Source: a bacterium
Lineage (GTDB): Bacteria; Planctomycetota; J058; JAJDCP01
Reading direction: 5' to 3'
Length of the DNA: 29,919 nucleotides
Assembly: GCA_030428695.1 (NCBI GenBank)
Contig: JAUIEM010000073.1
Location: 1 to 29,919 of the forward strand
Shown: positions 23,572 through 29,919 of the stretch, piece after piece
Numbering within the stretch: the stretch's first letter is position 1
How the letters are laid out: every line of letters begins with the position of its first letter
The notes under the pieces: generated by a model
What the model was told of the DNA's origin: nothing
Seen by the model: the letters and a program-made list of their open reading frames with translations, nothing else
Database searches by the model: none
Position numbers and translations under genes: made by a program

Positions 23572-23626
23572 TCTGTAGCAGGTGTCGAATTCACCAGAAA
23601 TCAATGACGCCGTTGACTGGGTGCCC

Positions 23627-26600
23627 TCACGGCCCCAGCGAGAACACCGCCACGCGGTCGTGCTCGCCGTCGAGCACGAAGATGCCCCCGAGCCCGTCCG
23701 CCGCGACCGCGAGCGGCGAGGGACAGCGGGTGGCGACATCGTCCGAGAGCGGCGCGAGGCTCGCGAGGCGCCGGTCGAGCACGCCGACCCGGGCCTCGCC
23801 GGGGTCGCAGTAGACCGCGAAGCCGTTCGGGAACAGGGCGAGGTCGCCGTAGGTCCCGAGGGAGCCGACCGGGGTGAAGAGGCCGTCCCCGACGAAGCTG
23901 CCGGCGCGGTGCGTGAAGCGCTTGATGTGGACCGGGCCGTTGCAGCCGACCAGGGCGTCGCCGCCGTCGGCCAGGGCGATCGAGACCGGGTAGTTGATGT
24001 CCTCGTCGGGCGCGAGGGGAAACGCCTCGCGCAGCGTGCCCTCGGCATCGAAGACCTGCACCGGCGCCTCGTTCCGGTACATCAGCACCGCGAGCGCGCC
24101 GTCGGGCGCGGCGTAGAGGTCGATCGGGTCGGAGATCTCCCGCGCGCCGTCTCCGGCGACGCCGGTCGCGCCGAGGAACTTCCCGTCGCGGCGGTAGCGG
24201 CGCACGTCGCCGTGGCCGCTGTCGAGCACGTACAGCTGGCCCGCCCCGTCCGCGGCGATCGCGACCGGGCTGTCGAGCTGCTCTTCGGGACGGCCCTTCG
24301 CGCCGAAGCGCGCGGTCAGCCAGCCGTCGGGGGCGAACACCAGCACCTCCCGGTAGCCCGGGGCGAGCACCGCGACGTTGCCCGCGCGGTCGGCGGCGAG
24401 CTTCGTCGCGTAGGAGAGCTCGTCCGCGACGCCGCCCCAGGTGCCGTACACCCGCCAGCCCGAAGCCCCGGGCGCGAAGCGCACCAGCTGCGCGGCATCC
24501 CCCGCCGAGCGGCCGACGACGAACAGCTCCCCGTGCGGGGCGACCGCGAGGGCCGTCACCTCGCGCAGGGCGCCGAAGCCGTCGCTGGGGCCGAAGCCCT
24601 CGACCTCCGCGCCGGGCTCGGGGCGCAGGCCCTTCAGCGGCGTCCCGCTGCCGCGGGTCAGGACGAACATGCGCCCGGTGTGCGGGTCGAAGTCGAGGTC
24701 GACGGGTGTCTCCGCGGAACCCGCGACCGCGACCTCGAAGCTCGGGCGGTGCCCCTCGTAGAAGACCACCTTGCGGCGCGGCCCGTCGTCGAGCAGGGCG
24801 AGCCGCCCGTGGGGGTCGAGGGCGAGCGCGACCGGCGCGGCGAGCTGCAGCACCCCGGCGTCCGACGAGCGCGCCCCGACGCTGAGCTGGAACTTGCCGT
24901 CGGCGCCGAACAGGTGGACGGCGCCGGTCGCCCTGTCGAGGACGTAGACCTCGCCGGCCGGGCCGACGGCGAGGTCGGCGGGGGCGCGCAGGGCGCCGTT
25001 GGTCCCGTCCCCCGCGCGGCCGTAGCGGCGGGGGGTCACGGCGAAGGGATCGGCGGCCTCGAGGGGGAAGCGCAGCACGCAGCTCGAGGTGCGGTCGAGC
25101 AGCCAGGCGTAGGGCTTCCCGTCGACCGTCCGCACCCGCAGCCGCACGAAGTCGTGGTCGCTGTCGTAGCCGTGGCGGGCGAGCACCCGCCAGGCGGCGT
25201 CGACCTGCGTCAGCGTGCGGGCCTCATCGTCGAGCACCCAGGCCCGGCCCTCGGCGTCGAAGCTGAGGTCGGCGAGCTCGTCGAACACCGCCCCGTGGTC
25301 CCCGAGATAGCGGGCGTAGGGGAAGAAGCGGGGCGCGAAGTCCTCCGGCGCCCCGGTCGGCTGCAGGGTCAGGACGCGCGGCTCCGACTCGAGGCCGGAG
25401 GCGTCGCGCGCGACGACCGTGACCTCGACCGCCTCCCCGCCGTGCGGTGCCTGCCAGGTGTTGGTGGGGGAGCTGCTCAGCGCCTGTGCGAGGCGGCCGC
25501 TCGAGGCGGTCCAGCGGAACACCAGGGGCCCGCCGTTGGGGTCGAAGGCCTCGGCGCGCAGCGCGACGCTGCCGGGCCAGGCGACCGTCGTCGCCGTCGC
25601 GCGCAGCGCGCTGATGACCGGCGGCTCATCCCCTGCCGGGGGCCGGGCGGGAGCCGCCTCCGGGGCCGGCGCGGCGTCCGCGAGCAGGGCGAGGGCGCCG
25701 CTCCGGCGGGTCTCGAGGGCCGCGTCCTCCGCGGTCAGGGGGCGCAGGGCCTCGAGCCGCAGGCGGGCTTCGTGCAGGTCGTGACCGGCGGCCGCGTCCA
25801 GGCTCTCCGCGCGGCGGGCTTCCTCCTCGACCCAGGCCGCGGTCAGGGCGCTGAGCTGCAGCTGGCTCGAGGTCCAGGGCCAGTCCGCGCGCACCTCCGC
25901 CAGGGCCTGCGCGGCCTCGTCCAGGGCGGCGCCGCGCACGCCGGACAGGGCCTCGACGACCCCCGGCCAGGTCGCGCGCAGGGCGCGGGCGGCGAGCAGC
26001 TCGCGGCTGGTCTGGACGAGCAGGGGGGTGAGGAACAGGACGAGCAGCACCCGGCGCAGGATGCGCTGGCGGCGCTGGCGGCGCCGCTCGACGATACCGG
26101 ACTCGATCTCGTAGACCTGCTTGGCGGCCTCGACGTCGTCATCCCGGCACTGCAGGATCTTCTTGTAGAACAGCAGCGCGCTGCCGAGGTCGCCGCTCTT
26201 CATGCCGGCCCGCGCCTCCTCGCGGTAGACGGCGATGGCGGCGGCGAGGTCGTCGCGGCCGATGTGCACCTCGGCGATGCGCATCCGCAGCTCCGCCCGC
26301 TCCTGCCCGAGCTTGAGCAGCTCCTCGTAGACCGCGATGGCCTGGCTGGACAGGTCCTGGCGCAGGGCGGCGGCGGCGAGCTCTTTGCCCGCGGCCAGGG
26401 CCGAGCCGTGATGGCCCTCGGCGAGCATCAGGTCGAGCTGCTTGCGGCGCAGGGGGAGGTCGTCCGGGGCGGCGGCGATCGCCCGCGCGTAGCTCTCCAG
26501 GGCGCCGGCGGAGTCGGCGCGCTCGAGCTGCACGAAGGCGCGCATCTTCCAGTGGTCGGCGGCCTCTTCCCAGCGCTCGAGCTGCTCGAGCAGGCCGGCC

Positions 26601-27430
26601 AGCCGCTCGCGCCCGGCCAGGGAGCCGCGCTCGATCTCGAGGGAGCGCAGCAGGAGGGCGACCGCGCGTTCGGGTTCCCCCTCGGCCTCGAGGGTCTCGG
26701 CCTGGCGCCGCAGATCCTCGGCGTCCACCGGCCGGATCAGCCGCTTGCTGAGCAGCGCGGCGACCGCCTCGGCGACGGTGAAGCGGCCATGGGGCAGCGC
26801 GGCCGTCACCGCCTCGAGGCTGGTCGCCCCGTCGAGGCGCGCGAGCACCTCGCGCTCGACCTCGCCGAGCTCGTCGTCGCCGGCGCCGAGCGCGAGGTAG
26901 TGCTCCTTGAAGCTCGGGATCACCCGCTGCAGGCGCGCCCAGTCGTCCTGGCGGCGGGCGGCTTCCATCAACAGGCCGGTCAGCGGGATGTCGACGCCGA
27001 TCTGGATCAGGGCGCGGTCGAACAGGGCGCTGTCGGGCTTGCCGTCGGTGAAGCGGAAGCGGGTGTCGGGCCAGGCGAAGACCTCGTACACCCGCTCGCG
27101 GACGGCGAAGGCCGCCGCCTCCCGCTGCTCGTCCAGGGTCGCGATGTGGCGGTGGGCGAGGTGGTTGTGCAGCGCCCGGCGGCCCTTGATCTTCAGCTCG
27201 TAGGTCAGGATCGCGCCGTCGACGACCCGCTGGGTGCGGAGGATGTCCTCGAGCGTGACGCGTCCCTCCGCCGGACCCGACGAGACCGCCGCGAGGCCCC
27301 CGGACGAGAAGTAGAGGTAGGCGTTTTCATCGGGTGATTCGAGGCACAGGGTGCCGGACAGCCCGTTGGTCTGGATGTTCTGGAACACATCCCCCAGGCT
27401 GAGGTTCTGGAGGTCCCCTTCGAAGCCCAT
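23627..27430 (-). CDS. DUF4388 (PATAN)-TPR-NHL repeat single-pass membrane protein
   Basis: 1267 aa. Residues 1 to about 100 form a DUF4388/PATAN domain ('MGFEGDLQNLSLGDVFQNIQTNGLSGTLCLE', 'ENAYLYFSSGGLAAVSSG', 'LEDILRTQRVVDGAIL'), found in PatA-like response regulators. A winged-helix-like region follows to about 230 ('EREVLARLDGATSLEAVTAALPHGRFTVAEAVAALLSKRLI'). Alpha-helical TPR-like repeats run to about 450 ('AVALLLRSLEIERG', 'ALESYARAIAAAPDDLPLRRKQLDLM', 'AIAVYEELLKLG'). A basic stretch and one hydrophobic helix ('RVLLVLFLTPLLVQTS') near 455-475 cross the membrane. Beyond it lies an Ig/PKD-like domain ('PPVISALRATATTVAWPGSVALRAEAFDPNGGPLVFRWTAS') and then NHL/beta-propeller repeats to the end ('GPAGEVYVLDRATGAVHLFGADGKF', 'DGAGQLYVLDSGHGDVRRYRRDGKF'). 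GGAG lies 7 nt before the ATG. A sensory or scaffolding role across the inner membrane is inferred; the ligand is unknown. No response-regulator receiver domain is present. Confidence 0.87.
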   Translation of the reverse strand: MGFEGDLQNLSLGDVFQNIQTNGLSGTLCLESPDENAYLYFSSGGLAAVSSGPAEGRVTLEDILRTQRVVDGAILTYELKIKGRRALHNHLAHRHIATLDEQREAAAFAVRERVYEVFAWPDTRFRFTDGKPDSALFDRALIQIGVDIPLTGLLMEAARRQDDWARLQRVIPSFKEHYLALGAGDDELGEVEREVLARLDGATSLEAVTAALPHGRFTVAEAVAALLSKRLIRPVDAEDLRRQAETLEAEGEPERAVALLLRSLEIERGSLAGRERLAGLLEQLERWEEAADHWKMRAFVQLERADSAGALESYARAIAAAPDDLPLRRKQLDLMLAEGHHGSALAAGKELAAAALRQDLSSQAIAVYEELLKLGQERAELRMRIAEVHIGRDDLAAAIAVYREEARAGMKSGDLGSALLFYKKILQCRDDDVEAAKQVYEIESGIVERRRQRRQRILRRVLLVLFLTPLLVQTSRELLAARALRATWPGVVEALSGVRGAALDEAAQALAEVRADWPWTSSQLQLSALTAAWVEEEARRAESLDAAAGHDLHEARLRLEALRPLTAEDAALETRRSGALALLADAAPAPEAAPARPPAGDEPPVISALRATATTVAWPGSVALRAEAFDPNGGPLVFRWTASSGRLAQALSSSPTNTWQAPHGGEAVEVTVVARDASGLESEPRVLTLQPTGAPEDFAPRFFPYARYLGDHGAVFDELADLSFDAEGRAWVLDDEARTLTQVDAAWRVLARHGYDSDHDFVRLRVRTVDGKPYAWLLDRTSSCVLRFPLEAADPFAVTPRRYGRAGDGTNGALRAPADLAVGPAGEVYVLDRATGAVHLFGADGKFQLSVGARSSDAGVLQLAAPVALALDPHGRLALLDDGPRRKVVFYEGHRPSFEVAVAGSAETPVDLDFDPHTGRMFVLTRGSGTPLKGLRPEPGAEVEGFGPSDGFGALREVTALAVAPHGELFVVGRSAGDAAQLVRFAPGASGWRVYGTWGGVADELSYATKLAADRAGNVAVLAPGYREVLVFAPDGWLTARFGAKGRPEEQLDSPVAIAADGAGQLYVLDSGHGDVRRYRRDGKFLGATGVAGDGAREISDPIDLYAAPDGALAVLMYRNEAPVQVFDAEGTLREAFPLAPDEDINYPVSIALADGGDALVGCNGPVHIKRFTHRAGSFVGDGLFTPVGSLGTYGDLALFPNGFAVYCDPGEARVGVLDRRLASLAPLSDDVATRCPSPLAVAADGLGGIFVLDGEHDRVAVFSLGP

Positions 27431-27501
27431 CGTTGTTCTCCGCGCGTTCCTCCTCCCTCTCCGCGTGGAGTCTACCACAGACCGGCCGGACAAGCAGCCG
27501 A

Positions 27502-27530
27502 TTGCGCCGCCCGGGTCCGGGCCGTACAGT
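27502..27530 (+). promoter_or_regulatory. Sigma70-like promoter abutting the cardiolipin synthase start
   Basis: TTGCGC (27502-27507), 17 bp, TACAGT (27525-27530). The expected transcription start, about seven bases after the -10 box, is 27537, the A of the ATG. No Shine-Dalgarno sequence lies between the -10 box and the ATG (CGCCCC). Confidence 0.5.
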
Positions 27531-27536
27531 CGCCCC

Positions 27537-28976
27537 ATGAGCGAAGTCTACGTGTGGATCGGCGCCGTCAGCTACACCCTCGCCGGGATCGCGCTGGTCG
27601 GCATCCTCAGCCGGCGGCGGCAGCCCGCGGCGGCGGTGCTGTGGATGGTGCTCGTGCTGGTGTTGCCGCTGCTCGGAGTGCTGCTCTACTTCGTGTTCGG
27701 CCGCGGGCGCCTGCACCGGAAGCGCCTCCTGCGCCGCAGCGCCGCCCGCCGCCGCTTCGACGAGCTGCTCTCCGACCACTACGGAAGCGGCGAGCGGGCG
27801 CCGGCTGCCGGCAGCGACCTGGTGCCCTTCGGGCGGGACTTCGTGCCGTTGAGCGAGAGCCTCGCCGAGAACCCCTGGCTGATCGGCAACCGGGTCGAGC
27901 TGCTGCTCGACGGCGCGGCGACCTTCGACCGCATGCTCGAGGAGATCGGGAAGGCCGAGAGCAGCGTCCACCTGCAGACCTACATCTTCCGTCTCGACGC
28001 GACCGGCACGCGCTTCGTCGAGGCCCTGGCGGCGGCCGCGGGGCGCGGCGTCGAGGTGCGCCTGCTGCTCGACGCGATCGGCAGCTACCACCTCGGCCGC
28101 AAGCAGCTGGCGACGCTCGAGGAGCGCGGGATCGCGCTCGCCTGGTTCCACCCGACCCACCCCCTCAAGCGGCGCTTCGAGATCAACTTCCGCAACCACC
28201 GCAAGAACCTGATCATCGACGGCCGGGGCGCCTTCGTCGGCGGCCACAACATCGGCGACGAGTACCTGGGCATCGGTGTCAAGCCGCCGCGCTGGCGGGA
28301 CACCCACGTGTACGTCGGCGGACCGGCCGCCCGCCAGGTGCAGGAGGTCTTCCTCGAGGACTGGTACTTCGCGACCGCGACCTCGCTGGTCGCCGAGAAG
28401 TACCTGCCCCCGGCCGTGACCCCTGGCGAGACCCTGTGCCAGGTCGTTTCGAGCGGGCCGGACAACAGCCTCGGCCGCCTGCAGCGCGTGTTCTTCGCGG
28501 TCTTCACCGCGGTCCGCGAGCGCCTGGACATCTGCGTGCCCTACTTCCTGCCCGACGACGCCCTGCTGCACGCCTTGCTGCTCGCAGCCCGGCGGGGGGT
28601 GCGGGTGCGCATCCTGCTGCCCTTCTGGACCGACCAGCCGGTCGTGCGGGGGGCCTCGCTGACCTACTACGCCGAGCTCCTGCGGGCGGGGGTCGAGCTG
28701 TACGAATACGAGGCGGGCATCCTGCACGCCAAGGTCGTCATCGCCGACGGCATCTGGTCGACGGTCGGCTCGTGCAACCTCGATCCGCGCAGCCTGGTCG
28801 CGAACTTCGAGACCAACCTGTGCGTGCTCGACAGGGACCTCGCCCGTGCGCTCGAGGCGGCCTTCGAGGACGACCTGCGGGTCGCGAGCCGGGTGCGGCT
28901 CGACGACGTCGCGCAGTGGCCGCTGTTGACGCGGGTGCTGCAGAACTTCTACGCCCTGTTCTCCCCGCTGCTGTGA
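27537..28976 (+). CDS. cls: Cardiolipin synthase (phospholipase D family)
   Basis: 479 aa. Joins two phosphatidylglycerol molecules (or a related pair) to make cardiolipin in the inner membrane. Two N-terminal membrane helices form the PLDc_N region ('VYVWIGAVSYTLAGIALVGIL' and 'AVLWMVLVLVLPLLGVLLYFVFG'), followed by a basic stretch. Two HxKxxxxD catalytic motifs are complete: H221-K223-D228 (NHRKNLIIDGRGAFVGGHNIGDEY) and H397-K399-D404 (LHAKVVIADGIWSTVGSCNLDPRS), each followed by the expected Gly/Asn residues. The length matches bacterial Cls. The frame is open back to 27351, but ATG 27537 is the start of the conserved N-terminus and the upstream part overlaps the divergent DUF4388 gene. A leaderless transcript is likely (see promoter). 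It is followed by the flippase-like gene on the same strand. Confidence 0.94.
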   Translation: MSEVYVWIGAVSYTLAGIALVGILSRRRQPAAAVLWMVLVLVLPLLGVLLYFVFGRGRLHRKRLLRRSAARRRFDELLSDHYGSGERAPAAGSDLVPFGRDFVPLSESLAENPWLIGNRVELLLDGAATFDRMLEEIGKAESSVHLQTYIFRLDATGTRFVEALAAAAGRGVEVRLLLDAIGSYHLGRKQLATLEERGIALAWFHPTHPLKRRFEINFRNHRKNLIIDGRGAFVGGHNIGDEYLGIGVKPPRWRDTHVYVGGPAARQVQEVFLEDWYFATATSLVAEKYLPPAVTPGETLCQVVSSGPDNSLGRLQRVFFAVFTAVRERLDICVPYFLPDDALLHALLLAARRGVRVRILLPFWTDQPVVRGASLTYYAELLRAGVELYEYEAGILHAKVVIADGIWSTVGSCNLDPRSLVANFETNLCVLDRDLARALEAAFEDDLRVASRVRLDDVAQWPLLTRVLQNFYALFSPLL

Positions 28977-28983
28977 GGTGCCG

Positions 28984-29061
28984 ATGAGCCGTGCCCGACG
29001 AGCGCAGCGAGGCGCAGCCGCGGCCGGCGATCCGGCGCTGGGGTGGGGAGGAAGCCGTTGA
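28984..29061 (+). CDS. Possible 25-codon leader ORF before the flippase-like gene
   Basis: ATG 28984, preceded by GAGGTG at 3 nt, ends with TGA 29059-29061, which overlaps the TTG start of the next gene (TTGA). It encodes a basic, Ala/Arg/Gly-rich peptide with no recognised domain. The overlap would fit translational coupling, but the ORF is so short that chance is a real possibility. Confidence 0.25.
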   Translation: MSRARRAQRGAAAAGDPALGWGGSR

Positions 29062-29919
29062 GCCGCGAAGCCGCCACCAGCTCCCGCCGCCTCGCCCCGC
29101 GCCCGCCGCGTGCGGGCTGGCTGCGGCTGTTGCCCCTGGCGCTGATCGGCGCCTCGCTCGGCTACCTGTTCTACGCGGCCGGGGGCCTCGGGGCGGTGCG
29201 CGACTCCCTCGGCCAGCTCGGCTTCTGGCAGCTCGCCGGCTGCACGCTGTTCCTGTTCGGCGACCTGTTCTTCGACTCGCTGCGCTACGCCCTGACCGCC
29301 TGGACCCTCCGCGAAGCGCGCCAGGGCTCGGCGCCGCCCTTCGGCTTCGGCCTCGGCCTGCGGGTGTCGCTGATCAACCTGTACGTCGCCTTCGTCACCC
29401 CGGGGGCGGGGGGCGCGCCGCCGGCGGTCGCCTGGCTGCTCGAGCGGCGCGGCTTCGAGGCCGGGCGGGGCCTGGCGATCGCGCTGATCAAGGGGCTGGT
29501 CGGCTTCTACGCCCTGGTGCCCCTCGCCCTCGGCATGCTGCTGTTCGCGCCCTCGGACGCCGTCGCCGGCGTCGTCCACACGGTGCTGACCGGCAGCGGC
29601 GTCGTGCTCGGGTTGATGCTGGTCGCGGTGTTCCTGGTCGCGCTCTTTCCCCGTGCCGCGGCCCGGGTGGTGCGGGCCCTGCTCGGCCGGGTGCACGGCG
29701 CCGGGGAGGGCGAGAAGCGGCGCGGCTGGCGGGGCCTGGTGCAGTGGCTCGACGGGCTGCTGCAGGAGACGGCCGGCGACTTCGGGGCCTTCCTGCGCGG
29801 GCGCCTGGTCGGGGTGTGCGGGACCTTCTTCGTCACCTTCGCGAACATCGGCATGTTCATGGGGCTGATCGTCTACCTCGCCGTCTGCCTCGGCTCCCCC
29901 GCGAGCCTTGCGGACCTGG
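29058..29919 (+). CDS. Flippase-like / LPG-synthase-type transmembrane protein (3' truncated by window)
   Basis: Open to the right edge; about 287 codons are visible. The start chosen is TTG 29058 with GGAGG at 6 nt. The sequence has an Arg/Pro-rich N-terminus, then TM1 ('LLPLALIGASLGYLFYAAGGLG'), TM2 ('LAGCTLFLFGDLFFDSLRYALTAWTL'), a 'LRVSLINLYVAFVTPGAGGAPPAVAWLLERRG' stretch, more membrane helices ('ALIKGLVGFYALVPLALGMLLF', 'TVLTGSGVVLGLMLVAVFLVALF') and a further one near the edge. The TPG-AGG-P motif in the third segment is the mark of the lysylphosphatidylglycerol synthase transmembrane/UPF0104 family, which includes AglD-like and flippase-like proteins. The family is widely linked to lipid or lipid-linked sugar translocation, but the role of individual members varies. 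It follows cardiolipin synthase by 81 bp on the same strand, so a lipid-related unit is inferred. Confidence 0.8.
   Translation, partial: MSREAATSSRRLAPRPPRAGWLRLLPLALIGASLGYLFYAAGGLGAVRDSLGQLGFWQLAGCTLFLFGDLFFDSLRYALTAWTLREARQGSAPPFGFGLGLRVSLINLYVAFVTPGAGGAPPAVAWLLERRGFEAGRGLAIALIKGLVGFYALVPLALGMLLFAPSDAVAGVVHTVLTGSGVVLGLMLVAVFLVALFPRAAARVVRALLGRVHGAGEGEKRRGWRGLVQWLDGLLQETAGDFGAFLRGRLVGVCGTFFVTFANIGMFMGLIVYLAVCLGSPASLADL

Noticed and set aside
23582..27337. A 1251-codon plus-strand open frame opposite the DUF4388 gene
   Set aside because: The opposite strand gives recognisable domains and a good start with GGAG; this frame shows only Gly/Val/Glu/Arg-rich shadow text.
27327..29696. A 789-codon minus-strand open frame
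   Set aside because: It is antisense to cardiolipin synthase and the flippase-like gene, both of which have clear motifs on the plus strand.

Overview
A ~70% GC window from an unidentified bacterium. The layout suggests a Gram-negative-type lineage: an ABC-exporter pair of Wzm/Wzt type with a C-terminal glycan-recognition domain, a lipoprotein of the CrtC/AttH lipocalin-like family, cardiolipin synthase, and a large DUF4388 (PATAN)-TPR-NHL membrane protein. DUF4388 proteins and many radical SAM genes are typical of deltaproteobacterial, planctomycetal and related uncultured lineages, but the sequence alone does not place the organism. No rRNA, tRNA, transposase or CRISPR array was seen.

Layout. 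1-5504 (+): the 3' end of a SPASM radical SAM gene, a GT4 glycosyltransferase and two tandem-domain glycosyltransferases, tightly overlapped like an operon. 5506-7784 (-): a twitch-domain radical SAM protein and an NAD-dependent sugar epimerase/dehydratase, converging on the first block with a 1-bp gap. 8062-10841 (+): a GT2 enzyme and a GT2-FkbM methyltransferase fusion. 10826-13494 (-): an FkbM methyltransferase and a GT-C type membrane glycosyltransferase. 13613-14959 (+): a SPASM radical SAM enzyme with a good sigma70-like promoter. 15243-18337 (-): GT2, Wzt and Wzm in one operon. 18497-22448 (-): a lipocalin-like lipoprotein and a B12-binding radical SAM protein fused to a methyltransferase that is broken by a 4-bp duplication. 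22656-23468 (+): a UbiA-type prenyltransferase. 23627-27430 (-): the DUF4388/TPR/NHL protein. 27537-28976 (+): cardiolipin synthase. 29058-end (+): a flippase-like LPG-synthase-type membrane protein, cut by the window edge.

How the genes fit together. From 1 to about 18.3 kb this is a surface-glycan locus. GT4, GT2 and GT-C enzymes would assemble the glycan, the SDR enzyme would make a sugar nucleotide, FkbM proteins would O-methylate, and Wzt/Wzm would export the lipid-linked polymer after recognising it through Wzt_C. Four radical SAM genes, of three or four different architectures, lie in or next to this locus; their substrates cannot be read from sequence. From 18.5 kb onward the content shifts to envelope and lipid functions.

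The intergenic gaps carry a family of short palindromic GC-rich repeats (core GTAGGGGCGGGGTTTACCCC plus CGCCC). They culminate in a nested array at 14960-15199 in which two arrangements, one of 61 bp and one of 60 bp, are each present twice. The most notable observations are this composite repeat, the palindrome-forming 4-bp duplication that splits the methyltransferase, the domain fusions, and a promoter placed so that cardiolipin synthase mRNA could be leaderless.
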